A program made the translations under genes and the position numbers. Of a stretch of 64,000 bases of DNA, positions 8,892 to 16,293 are shown piece by piece (position 1 is the first letter of the stretch; each line of letters starts with the position of its first letter). The DNA is taken from NCBI GenBank assembly GCA_050011815.1, contig JBEKIJ010000002.1, positions 62,001 through 126,000 on the forward strand, in the 5' to 3' direction. The DNA comes from Chersky-840 sp050011815 (GTDB lineage Bacteria; Actinomycetota; Acidimicrobiia; Acidimicrobiales; UBA8190). A model generated the notes under the pieces. That model was not told the DNA's origin, made no database searches, and saw nothing but the letters and a program-made list of their open reading frames with translations.

Positions 8892-8941
8892 GGTGGGACC
8901 TGGGCAGCGCCACACGTCAAAAACGCTGTCCAGGTCCCACC
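8892..8941 (-). promoter_or_regulatory. Long hairpin in the leader of the Cys-rich gene
   Basis: A perfect 12-bp inverted repeat, GGTGGGACCTGG at 8892-8903 against 8930-8941, extended inward by CAGCG/CGCTG (8905-8909 and 8924-8928) after one mismatch. The loop contains the run AAAAA/TTTTT. It is too far from a stop codon to be a simple terminator of the upstream gene and may control the downstream 60-residue gene. Confidence 0.5.
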
Positions 8942-9118
8942 CAGTCCCAGAGGGTGTGGGGGTCCACACGTCATGCTTCAGACGAGCGATCAAGCGCAGG
9001 GAGCTACTGCACCCAACCACTCACTCCTGTGCGGCGACCCTGTCAGGTTGGGGATGCGGGGTTCCCCGGAGTCACCACCGACCACGGTACGCGTCCCGGG
9101 TTCGCGTGCCTAGTGGGG

Positions 9119-9159
9119 TTCCACCTGCATTGGCCCGCGGGAATTCACCTGGGTGGAAC
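9119..9159. promoter_or_regulatory. CAGGTGGAA element, copy a (inverted pair)
   Basis: TTCCACCTG at 9119-9127 and GGTGGAAC at 9152-9159 face each other, with GAATTCACCTGGG between them. The core CAGGTGGAA also occurs upstream of the histidine kinase/exported protein pair and the Ig-like gene. Confidence 0.35.
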
Positions 9160-9242
9160 AGTCATTCGTTTCGGTGCGATGCCCTTTGACCTGGTCAGCG
9201 GGTCGACGAACGCAGACGGGGCTGATCACACCCCGATCCCGG

Positions 9243-9944
9243 TCAATGGTCGAGGTCGGTCACCGATGTCGATGAGATCAGGCCCTGGGTCAACACGAAG
9301 CGAACCAACTCCGTGCGGGACTCGACTCCGAGCTTGGTGAACACGTGGTTCAGGTGACCCTCGACGGTGCGGACGCTGACGCCCAGTCGAGCCGCAATCG
9401 CCTTGTTGGAGAGGCCCTCGGCCACCAGCTCGACGGTCTCCCGCTCCCGCCACGTCAGGCGAGGCCCGTTGCCCGGGCCCCACGAACTGTGGGATCCGGC
9501 CAGTCGGGGCGACAGGACGGGGTCGAGCACCGTGGTCCCTTGTGCAGCCGCCCGCACGGCGGCGACGAGCTCGTCGCGGGGCATGGTCTTCAAGAGGTAG
9601 CCCGTGACGCCGACCTCGAGGGCGGCCCGCACGAATTCGTCTTCGTCGTACGCAGAGAGGATCACCACTCGAACCCCGGGGCACTTCATGATCAGTTGCC
9701 GTGCCACGTCGATGCCGCTTCGGTCCGGCAAGCGGATATCGATCAGGACGACGTTCGGGTTCAGCTCGTCGATCATGGCAAGCGCGCCATTGCCGTCGTC
9801 TGCCTCGCCCACCACGACGATGCCCTCAGACGATTCGAGCACTTGCCGGGTCCCCGTGCGCAGAACCTCATGGTCGTCGACGATCATGACCCGAAGAATG
9901 CCGTCGTTCTGGTTTGAACCCGCCCCCAGCGGGCCGTCACTCAC
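9243..9944 (-). CDS. NarL/FixJ-type response regulator (REC + LuxR HTH)
   Basis: A 233-residue cytoplasmic DNA-binding regulator. The receiver domain (about residues 18-135) has the acidic pair in MIVDDHEV, phosphoacceptor D69 in VVLIDIRLPD, the Ser switch in ILSAYD and K119 in YLLKT. The C-terminal LuxR-type helix-turn-helix (about 165-230) reads LTWRERETVELVAEGLSNK, then VSVRTVEGHLNHVFTKLGV. GTG 9944 is chosen because TATCAT lies exactly 7 bases before it, the leaderless spacing seen elsewhere here; ATG at 9887 would shorten it by 19 residues. It is the most likely output of the neighbouring histidine kinase, although it has its own promoter and is 172 bases beyond the receiver-only gene. 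Confidence 0.9.
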   Translation of the reverse strand: MSDGPLGAGSNQNDGILRVMIVDDHEVLRTGTRQVLESSEGIVVVGEADDGNGALAMIDELNPNVVLIDIRLPDRSGIDVARQLIMKCPGVRVVILSAYDEDEFVRAALEVGVTGYLLKTMPRDELVAAVRAAAQGTTVLDPVLSPRLAGSHSSWGPGNGPRLTWRERETVELVAEGLSNKAIAARLGVSVRTVEGHLNHVFTKLGVESRTELVRFVLTQGLISSTSVTDLDH

Positions 9945-9951
9945 CTCGGCG

Positions 9952-9957
9952 ATGATA
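9952..9957 (-). promoter_or_regulatory. -10 box of the LuxR-type regulator gene
   Basis: TATCAT on the - strand, 7 bases before GTG 9944, consistent with a leaderless transcript. Confidence 0.45.
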
Positions 9958-10116
9958 GCCGTGGGGGTGAAGAACCCAGGGCTCGCGGTCGACGATCGGA
10001 CGGTGGTGACAGAGCCGAGGTCCACGGCAATCCGTGTCGGCGTCCCCCCAGCCCCCGCGTTCGAGAGGAACCTGGGTTTGCGCTGAGAAGATGCCGTCGA
10101 ACACGACCCGACGCGG

Positions 10117-10581
10117 TCATCCTCCGGTTCCGAGAACGTTCTCGACGGCGCGCAAGAGCTTTTGAGGCGAAACCGGCTTGTGCAAGTAGTCCACCACGAC
10201 CGAGCCCAGGCGCTCGCGGTCGGCGGCGTCGAGCGAGTAGGCAGAGTGCACGACCACAGGGGGGACGTCGCGCACCGCTTCGATGAGAGACACCCCGTCA
10301 CGCTTGGGCATCCGCATATCGAGCAGGACCATCCGGTAGCGGCCGGAGTTCAACAGGTCCAGAGCGACCTCGCCGTCCTCGGCTTCGGCCACGGTGAAGC
10401 CTGCCGATCGAAGGATTTCGACAACCGTCCATCGGACATCGGCGTCGTCGTCCACCACGAGCACATCCGCACTCACCTGTTGCGTCGCCGCGGGGACCCG
10501 CTCGTGGTCATCCCCGGTGGCGAGGTCGTCGCCGGCGCCGGTGGCCCCCAGGGCATGGATCGAAGAACCCGGGGCCACCAT
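10117..10581 (-). CDS. Receiver-domain-only (CheY-like) response regulator
   Basis: A 154-residue protein with a single receiver domain (about residues 38-152) and no output domain. It keeps the acidic pair in VLVVDDDADVR, phosphoacceptor D88 in LLDMRMPKRDG, the Ser switch in VVHSAYS and K135 in YLHKPV. The N-terminal 35 residues are polar and probably disordered. ATG 10581 has GGGGAG 7 bases upstream; an upstream in-frame ATG at 10683 overlaps the kinase stop and would add 34 residues, so coupled translation from there is also possible. Lying between the kinase and the DNA-binding regulator, it may act as a phosphate shuttle or sink. Confidence 0.85.
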   Translation of the reverse strand: MVAPGSSIHALGATGAGDDLATGDDHERVPAATQQVSADVLVVDDDADVRWTVVEILRSAGFTVAEAEDGEVALDLLNSGRYRMVLLDMRMPKRDGVSLIEAVRDVPPVVVHSAYSLDAADRERLGSVVVDYLHKPVSPQKLLRAVENVLGTGG

Positions 10582-10673
10582 CTTCGTTCTCCCCGCTCCG
10601 GGATCGTCCTCCCTTCGGCAACGTGGCGCCTGCCGCGTGGGCGCGTAGGGCACAAAGATGCGAGTTTTCGTGT

Positions 10674-12230
10674 CTAACGCCATACCAGCTCCCGTGACGG
10701 CTCGATCGGCAGACGCACCGTGACGATGGCGCCCCCCGATGGGCCGTTTTCTATAGAGATCTTCCCGCCGTGACCTTCGATAAGACGCCGAACGATGGCC
10801 AGGCCGAGGCCGGTCCCGTCCGACCTCGTCGTGAAGAACGGTTCGAAGAACCGCTCCACCAACGCCGGATCCACTCCTGCTCCGCTGTCTTGCACCGTGA
10901 TGATCGCAATGTCACCGTCAGCCCGTGCTGCGATGCGCAACGAGCCACCCTCGGGCATCGCCTGGTAGGCGTTGTCCACGAGGTTCGTGAGGATCTGCGC
11001 TACCTGCTTGGCGTCGGCATTCAAGACGATCGGCGCGATGTCCTCGGTCAGCTCGATGTTGTCCGGTTTGGGCGTGGCCTCGAATACATCGCTGAGGACG
11101 TCGCGCAGGTCCATCGGAGCGAGTTCCGGTTCCCTCTCGCGCATGTACGCCGTCAGGTCTTGCGCCAGGTTCACCGCCCTGGCGGTCTGCCGTTCGGCCA
11201 CGGCGAGATGGGGCTCCGCCGCGGCAGGGTTGTCGAGCGATCGGCGCAGCATGTACAGGGCGTTCATGACCGCACCCAGGGGATTTCGCAACTCGTGGCC
11301 CACAACCGTGGTCATCTGGCCGACGGCTGACAATCGCTCGCCGCGGACGAGGGCCTCCTGAGAGGCCAGCAACTCAGCGGTGCGCTGTTCCACGAGGGCG
11401 TTGGCGTAGCGCTGGCGACGCACGACCACCTCGATCACGCTGCCGACCGCCACCGCCAGCAACAAGACGAAGGCCAGGACCACGTACGGCGCCGCGTTCG
11501 GAAAACCCCCTGCCAGCGGGCTCTTGGCCGCAGCCACGAGCCACCAGGTGCCCGAGCCCACCTGGACGGGCGTCTCGTACGTGGCACCGCTCAAAGGCAA
11601 CGTACGCGTGTTGGCGAGGACCAGCTGACTCGTCGTCGGCTTGTGCGATGCGTAGATCGCGGCTTCCAGCACGTGGAACGGAGCCGCCTGGGTCGCCTTG
11701 ATGGCAACGAAGGGGTCGAGCATGACCTGCTCGTAGATGGCGAAACCGGAGGGGACCAGGGGGGCGCCGAGAGCCAGACCGAAGGTCGCCAGCTTCCCGT
11801 CGTAGACCACGGGGCCGGGAATGACGTTCGAGCCGGCCTTTTCGAATGTGGCCGACAGTCGGGGGTCGAGCACCTGACCGGTCTTGAATCCCGTGCCCGC
11901 AACCGCGGTGGCGACGAACTGCGTCCCGCTCTTGCGGGCCAGAAGGAGCGTGATCGGTCCCGCCGCCAGGGGCCTGGCTTGTGCTTCGAAGGCGAGCGGT
12001 GAGCCGTCGGCCGACGTGACCCCGGGTGCGAGCGCGTCGAGGGTCGAGCCGAGGCTCGAGATCAACGACGACACGTACCCCGACGCCTGCGTGGCGTCCT
12101 CTTTCAGGAGTGCCTGGTTCTGGCTCTCGACACTGTGCTTTGCCAGGAAGAAGCCGAGCACGGCGGCCGCGGCGATGACCAGTGCGCTAGCCAGGGCGAG
12201 CGGGGAAAACCGCCGCCTGCTCTCGTTCAT
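10674..12230 (-). CDS. Membrane sensor histidine kinase
   Basis: A 518-residue kinase. Membrane segments at about residues 10-30 and 247-270 enclose an extracytoplasmic sensor region of about 215 residues of no family I can name. A short coiled coil (EQRTAELLASQEAL) leads to the dimerisation helix with phosphoacceptor H312 in VVGHELRNPLG. The ATP-binding domain shows the N box (LTNLVDNAYQAMP), G1 (DSGAGVDP), F (FFEPFFTT) and G2 (GTGLGLAI). ATG has GGGGAGG upstream, and TACAAT at 12276-12281 is a good -10. The receiver-only gene overlaps or closely follows its stop. The signal sensed is unknown; the flanking exported proteins suggest an envelope cue. Confidence 0.92.
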   Translation of the reverse strand: MNESRRRFSPLALASALVIAAAAVLGFFLAKHSVESQNQALLKEDATQASGYVSSLISSLGSTLDALAPGVTSADGSPLAFEAQARPLAAGPITLLLARKSGTQFVATAVAGTGFKTGQVLDPRLSATFEKAGSNVIPGPVVYDGKLATFGLALGAPLVPSGFAIYEQVMLDPFVAIKATQAAPFHVLEAAIYASHKPTTSQLVLANTRTLPLSGATYETPVQVGSGTWWLVAAAKSPLAGGFPNAAPYVVLAFVLLLAVAVGSVIEVVVRRQRYANALVEQRTAELLASQEALVRGERLSAVGQMTTVVGHELRNPLGAVMNALYMLRRSLDNPAAAEPHLAVAERQTARAVNLAQDLTAYMREREPELAPMDLRDVLSDVFEATPKPDNIELTEDIAPIVLNADAKQVAQILTNLVDNAYQAMPEGGSLRIAARADGDIAIITVQDSGAGVDPALVERFFEPFFTTRSDGTGLGLAIVRRLIEGHGGKISIENGPSGGAIVTVRLPIEPSRELVWR

Positions 12231-12275
12231 CGCGCCTCCCCGCCGGATTCAAGGGTGCTCCAGGCTCTGGCCGCG

Positions 12276-12281
12276 ATTGTA
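12276..12281 (-). promoter_or_regulatory. -10 box of the histidine kinase gene
   Basis: TACAAT on the - strand, 45 bases before the ATG, leaving room for the GGGGAGG ribosome-binding site. No clear -35 partner. Confidence 0.45.
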
Positions 12282-12340
12282 CCGGTTGAGCAGGGAAATC
12301 GCTGGAAGAACCGCCTCAGCGCCGTGGGGCACCCCGGGGG

Positions 12341-12386
12341 GAATCACCTGGGTACGTCGGGTGCAACCACTGATGACCAGGTGGAA
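12341..12386. promoter_or_regulatory. CAGGTGGAA element, copy b
   Basis: GAATCACCTGGG (12341-12352) followed by CAGGTGGAA (12378-12386), opposite orientations around a 25-base spacer. The first half closely resembles GAATTCACCTGGG in copy a. Confidence 0.35.
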
Positions 12387-12581
12387 CCGGCGTGGCAGAA
12401 CTGTACGAGGCCACTGCGGTGGTCAGCGGACGAGCGTGGGGGTGCGTGATGCATCGGAAGTGCGATGTGACGTGAGTCCGGTGGCGGCGATGTCCCCTCG
12501 GGCGTCGCGGTCGCAACACGAAGTGCTGGATCGAGTGACCGTATTGGGCGGTCGCACAGACAACAAGGGGTGCGTGGAGAC

Positions 12582-13241
12582 ATGCGGAACAACAAAAGAA
12601 AGATCGTGCTGGGAATCGCAGCACTGACGGTGCCACTGGTCACGGTCGCGAGCCTGAACACCACCGCCTTCGCGGCGAAGGCGCCGCCCAACCCGGTGAC
12701 CTGCACTTTGGGTGCGACGGTCAACATCAACCCGCCTTTGACGGTCACGGGTGAGCTGTCGTCCAAGGGCCAGTTCGGCGTCGCCGCCGTGTCCGCCACG
12801 CTCAGCGGCTGTCACGATGCGGCCGGAGCCGTGGCCAACCAGACCCTGCCCATCAACGTCGAGTTCCCGGCTGCCAAGCCCGGGAGCGACAGCGCGGCCA
12901 TCAACGCCGGGGACAACAAGAAGGACTACTACCTGGGCCTGTGCGGCGCCTTCGCCAGCTCGGCCACGGTCAAGGACCTCAAGAAGGCCGTGAAGAACCT
13001 CCCCTTCCAGGGCGGGGAACTCAAGGGACCCAAGGCCTCTGAGGGTTCGGTCGGCACCGACGTGGGCTTCAACCTCTCGGGCACCATCAAGGGCGGGAAC
13101 TTCCCGACCGCCAAGAGCGGGGCCACCATTGCCGCCGGGCTCACCAACGACGCCAACAACACCAACCTGATCGGTGGCTGCCAGGGCGGTGCGGTGGACC
13201 ACATCGACATCGACTCGAGCCAGAGCAGCGCCACGCTCTGA
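12582..13241 (+). CDS. Exported protein of unknown function
   Basis: A 219-residue protein with a classical signal peptide: basic NNKRK, hydrophobic core to about residue 30, and an AFA-A cleavage site. The mature protein is rich in Gly, Ala, Lys and Asn with four Cys that could pair outside the cell (PVTCTLG, LSGCHD, LGLCGAF, IGGCQGG). No lipobox, anchor or sorting motif is present, so it is probably released or held by the wall non-covalently. I recognise no family. ATG 12582 lies close behind GGAGA; an in-frame GTG at 12570 is an alternative. A strong terminator follows. Confidence 0.7.
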   Translation: MRNNKRKIVLGIAALTVPLVTVASLNTTAFAAKAPPNPVTCTLGATVNINPPLTVTGELSSKGQFGVAAVSATLSGCHDAAGAVANQTLPINVEFPAAKPGSDSAAINAGDNKKDYYLGLCGAFASSATVKDLKKAVKNLPFQGGELKGPKASEGSVGTDVGFNLSGTIKGGNFPTAKSGATIAAGLTNDANNTNLIGGCQGGAVDHIDIDSSQSSATL

Positions 13242-13351
13242 CACGCACCGATGCACACGCCGGTCTCTCGGTGAGCTCAGGCACTGCGATGCACTGAGCC
13301 CACGGAGAGATCCGGCCAACTCGGCAGGCGGCTGCCCGCCAGCCGCCGCCG

Positions 13352-13389
13352 GCAAGGAGCGGGGCCACTCGGCCCCGCTCCTTGCTTTT
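13352..13389 (+). terminator. Rho-independent terminator
   Basis: Perfect 15-bp stem (GCAAGGAGCGGGGCC at 13352-13366 pairing with 13371-13385), 4-base loop ACTC, then TTTT. It ends the transcript of the preceding exported protein. It is the clearest intrinsic terminator in the window. Confidence 0.9.
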
Positions 13390-13469
13390 CCACCTCATGG
13401 GCACACCTGTTCTCCGCAGCCACAACTGCTGAGCATGTCGCAGCACCACCTGCAAGCCGGTGAGGGGCA

Positions 13470-13503
13470 CAGGTGGAATCACTCGGGAAGGCCAGGTGAT
13501 CAC
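13470..13503. promoter_or_regulatory. CAGGTGGAA element, copy c
   Basis: CAGGTGGAA (13470-13478) followed by TCAC, then CAGGTGATCAC (13493-13503), about 105-130 bases upstream of the Ig-like protein start. Confidence 0.35.
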
Positions 13504-13604
13504 TCGCTTCTCAGCTGTCGGTCGCTCGGTCAACACTGAGACAAGTTTCACTTGGCGGCTCTGCAACAGCGTGGTGTCCCGAGGGGGACGAGGGGGTTGG
13601 GGAG

Positions 13605-15197
13605 ATGGTGCGTGGCGGTGTTCTTCGCATAGCGGTCCGCGTGTTGCCACTGGCGCTCGTCGTGGGCCTCTTCGGCGTCAGCCAGGCCGAGACGGCTTCG
13701 GCTCTCGGTCCGGCGATCCTCGTGTCGGTCACGGTGTCACCGGCCGTGGCATCGGTGGCCGTGGGCGCCACCGAGCAGTTCACGGCCACGGGCCACTACT
13801 CGGACCTGAGCACGAAGAACCTGACCGACTCGGTGACATGGTCCTCCTCGTCGTCGGGCACGGCCACGATCTCGAGCACCGGCCTGGCCACCGGCGTCGG
13901 TGCCGGGGTGGCGACGATCACCGCCAAGGCGTCCTCGGGCCTGCTCTCGGGCACCGCCGCCCTCACCGTGACGCCGGTCGTCGCCCCGCCGGCTCCCACC
14001 CTGGTGTCGGTCACGGTGTCACCGGCCGTGGCGTCGGTGGCCGTGGGCGCCACCGAGCAGTTCACGGCCACGGGCACCTACTCGGACTTGAGCACCCAAA
14101 ATCTGACCGACTCCGTGACGTGGTCCTCCTCGTCGTCGGGCACGGCCACGATCTCGAGCACCGGGCTGGCCACCGGCGTCGGTGCCGGGGCGGCGACGAT
14201 CACCGCCGCCGATTCCGCCGCCCTGCTCTCGGGCACCGCCGCCCTCACGGTGACGCCGGTCGTCGCCGCGCCGGCTCCCCTTCCCGCCACCCTGGTGTCT
14301 GTGGTGGTGACCCCGGCGGTGGGATCGGTCGCCGTGGGCGCCACCCAACAGTTCGCGGCCACGGGCGTCTACTCCGACGCCAGCACCCAGGACCTCACCG
14401 ATGCGGTCACGTGGTCCTCGTCGGACTCGGGCACGGCCACGATCTCGAGCACCGGGCTGGCCACCGGCGTCGGCGCCGGGGCGGCGACGATCACCGCCGC
14501 CGATTCCGCCGCCCTGCTCTCGGGCACCGCCGCCCTCACGGTGACGCCCATCACGGTCCCGGTGTTGTCGCCGACCCTCGTGTCGGTGGTGGTGACCCCA
14601 CCCATCGGCTCGGTGGCGGTGGGAGCCGGCGAGCAGTTCACGGCCACGGGCATCTATTCGGACTCGAGCACCCAGGACCTCACCGACGCGGTCACGTGGG
14701 CCTCGTCGGACTCGGGCACGGCCACGATCTCGAACGCGACGGGCTCCCAGGGCCTGGCCACGGGCGTCGCCACCGGGGCGGCGACGATCACCGCGACCGA
14801 TTCCGCCGCCTTGCTCTCGGGCACCGCCGTCCTCACCGTGACGCCCATCGGGGTGCTCCCACCCGCACCGGCCGCCGCCCAGATGGCGTTGTCCCCGGTG
14901 TCGGGGTGGAGGCGGACGCCGGTCACCACTGCCGGCGCCAACTTCGCACCCGGTACCACGGTCACCGTCACGTACCTGAGCGGGTTGAAGCGCATGAAGA
15001 GGGCGACCACCGTGCTGTGCACCACCGTGGTGCAGAGCAACGGGACCTTCAGCTGCCACGGCACCATCCCGCGCCAGGCCCGGTCGGGCAAGAAGGGTCA
15101 ACACACGATCGAGGCCACCGGGACAGGCAACACAGGGTCGGGCAATGCCCTGACCACCTCGACCTTCAACCTCGCCCGGACCACCCGTCGCCGGTGA
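13605..15197 (+). CDS. Exported protein with four bacterial Ig-like (Big_2-type) repeats
   Basis: A 530-residue secreted protein. A signal peptide (about residues 1-33, ending near ASA) precedes four near-identical domains of about 95 residues each. Each opens with LVSVxVxPxxxSVAVGA, continues with QFxATGxYSDxSTxxLTDxVTW and closes with LLSGTAxLTVTP, the pattern of BIG2 Ig-like folds found in surface adhesins and wall proteins. A different C-terminal domain (about 430-530) contains a Cys pair and ends in RTTRRR. No membrane anchor or sortase motif is present. ATG follows GGGGTTGGGGAG. The likely location is the cell surface or medium; ligand unknown. Confidence 0.85.
   Translation: MVRGGVLRIAVRVLPLALVVGLFGVSQAETASALGPAILVSVTVSPAVASVAVGATEQFTATGHYSDLSTKNLTDSVTWSSSSSGTATISSTGLATGVGAGVATITAKASSGLLSGTAALTVTPVVAPPAPTLVSVTVSPAVASVAVGATEQFTATGTYSDLSTQNLTDSVTWSSSSSGTATISSTGLATGVGAGAATITAADSAALLSGTAALTVTPVVAAPAPLPATLVSVVVTPAVGSVAVGATQQFAATGVYSDASTQDLTDAVTWSSSDSGTATISSTGLATGVGAGAATITAADSAALLSGTAALTVTPITVPVLSPTLVSVVVTPPIGSVAVGAGEQFTATGIYSDSSTQDLTDAVTWASSDSGTATISNATGSQGLATGVATGAATITATDSAALLSGTAVLTVTPIGVLPPAPAAAQMALSPVSGWRRTPVTTAGANFAPGTTVTVTYLSGLKRMKRATTVLCTTVVQSNGTFSCHGTIPRQARSGKKGQHTIEATGTGNTGSGNALTTSTFNLARTTRRR
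13719..14860 (+). repeat. Four tandem DNA repeats encoding Ig-like domains
   Basis: Copies begin at 13719, 14001, 14292 and 14577 (periods 282, 291 and 285 bases). Copies 2 and 3 are closest; the last carries a short insertion (SNATGSQG) in the loop before GLATGV. High nucleotide identity suggests recent duplication or ongoing recombination. Confidence 0.9.
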
Positions 15198-15249
15198 AAC
15201 GCCGCGCCACCCACGATCTCGACAACCCCCATCGCAAAAGGAGCAGGCC

Positions 15250-16269
15250 ATGAACACACCGATCGACACTTCCACCGGACATCGAACTGCTCGTGGAGTG
15301 TGGCGTCGTCTCAGTGGTCGCTCCCGCGCAACGGCATTGCGCGTCGGGTTGGCCACGTCTGTCGCCCTCGTGACGTGCCTGGTGACGATCGGCGGGGTCG
15401 CCACCACGGGGTCGCCAGCGGCCGCGGCCGCTGGCCCCGCCTGTACCTTCACCGGGCCGGCCATCGGCGCGCTGGTCGTCAATGTCACCGCCGGTGAGTC
15501 CATCAACGTCGACTGCACCGGGTTCCCGGCCAACCACCCGTACCTGTTGATCGAGACCAGCCTCCTGGTCGCCATCGACCCGGCCGCCGCCCCGCTGCTC
15601 CAGGGCCAGACGACGTCTCTCCCCGGGCTCCTGGCCCTGATCTCCGCGCTGCCGGAGATGAACGCGCAGTCCACCGCCTACCCCACCTCGAACTCGAGTG
15701 GGGTCCTGAACTACAACTACACGGTCCCGACGTCTCAGCCCCTCGATCCCAACGCCACGTGTCCGCCCACGACCGAGGAGCTCAACTCGGGGCTGATCGG
15801 GTGCGCAGTGGCCATGATCGACCTGGAGACCTTCAAGCCGGTCACCGAGGGGACGTTCGTCCTCAACTACAAGGGCCAGCCCTACTTCCCGCCCGATCCC
15901 ACGCTGGCGCTCGGGTCCGCTATCGCCCGGAAGGGCCAGTACCTGTCGCTGAGCGATGCGCCGGGCGCCACGACCTACTGGTGGCTGGCGACGCTGGTGT
16001 CGCTGTACGCCAACCTCGCCGGGTCCGGTGGCAGCAGCGGCCCGATACCCGTCGTCGTCAAGGTGGGCGGGCGGAAGTCGATCAGCAATGCGGCTGTCAC
16101 CCCGGCCAGTTACAACGGGACGACGTTGACACCACCGATCCTGTCGGGGCAGGTCTACCTCAAGCGCGCCGGCAAGGTCTGGGTGAAGGTGTCGCTCAAC
16201 GCCAAGTTGCTGGGGATCCCCGTCTCCAATGCCGCCCAGGCGAAGCTGAGGATCCTCGGGGCCGGGTAG
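15250..16269 (+). CDS. Exported protein of unknown function
   Basis: A 339-residue protein with a long twin-segment N-terminus: basic region RRLSGRSRATALR, hydrophobic stretch to about residue 60, and a probable cleavage after the run of Ala before GPACTF. The mature part has two potential disulfide pairs (ACTF/VDCTGF and ATCPP/IGCAV) and a C-terminal half rich in beta-type sequence, ending VYLKRAGKVWVKVSLNAKLLG. No anchor is visible. AAAAGGAG sits 8 bases before the ATG, one of the best ribosome-binding sites in the window. It follows the Ig-like gene by 52 bases and may share its transcript. No family recognised. Confidence 0.72.
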   Translation: MNTPIDTSTGHRTARGVWRRLSGRSRATALRVGLATSVALVTCLVTIGGVATTGSPAAAAAGPACTFTGPAIGALVVNVTAGESINVDCTGFPANHPYLLIETSLLVAIDPAAAPLLQGQTTSLPGLLALISALPEMNAQSTAYPTSNSSGVLNYNYTVPTSQPLDPNATCPPTTEELNSGLIGCAVAMIDLETFKPVTEGTFVLNYKGQPYFPPDPTLALGSAIARKGQYLSLSDAPGATTYWWLATLVSLYANLAGSGGSSGPIPVVVKVGGRKSISNAAVTPASYNGTTLTPPILSGQVYLKRAGKVWVKVSLNAKLLGIPVSNAAQAKLRILGAG

Positions 16270-16293
16270 CGGTCGCAAGCCGCCCGGATCGGA

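Larger units (their letters stand above)
8807..9242 (-). other. 436-base gene-free region upstream of the Cys-rich protein
   Basis: No convincing coding frame on either strand. It contains, from the gene outward: a 15-base tandem duplication (8826-8855), a long hairpin (8892-8941), a 6-bp hairpin (GTGTGG/CCACAC, 8954-8969), a direct repeat CCACACGTCA (8910-8919 and 8965-8974), and the paired TTCCACCTG/GGTGGAAC element (9119-9159). A structured 5' leader or a small RNA is possible. Confidence 0.5.
12231..12581. promoter_or_regulatory. Divergent regulatory region between the histidine kinase and an exported protein
   Basis: 351 bases without a coding frame. TACAAT on the - strand (12276-12281) is the likely kinase -10. 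GAATCACCTGGG (12341-12352) and CAGGTGGAA (12378-12386) form the second copy of the recurrent element and lie so that they could act on either gene. No terminator is visible. Confidence 0.5.
13242..13604. other. Intergenic region with terminator and regulatory element
   Basis: 363 bases between two exported-protein genes. It holds a strong Rho-independent terminator (13352-13389) and, closer to the Ig-like gene, copy c of the recurrent element (13470-13503). No coding frame with support. Confidence 0.6.

Noticed and set aside
14019..15674. 551-codon open frame on the - strand across the Ig-like repeats
   Set aside because: Mirror of the repeated + strand gene; the translated repeats are Arg/Gly-rich shadows without start signal.
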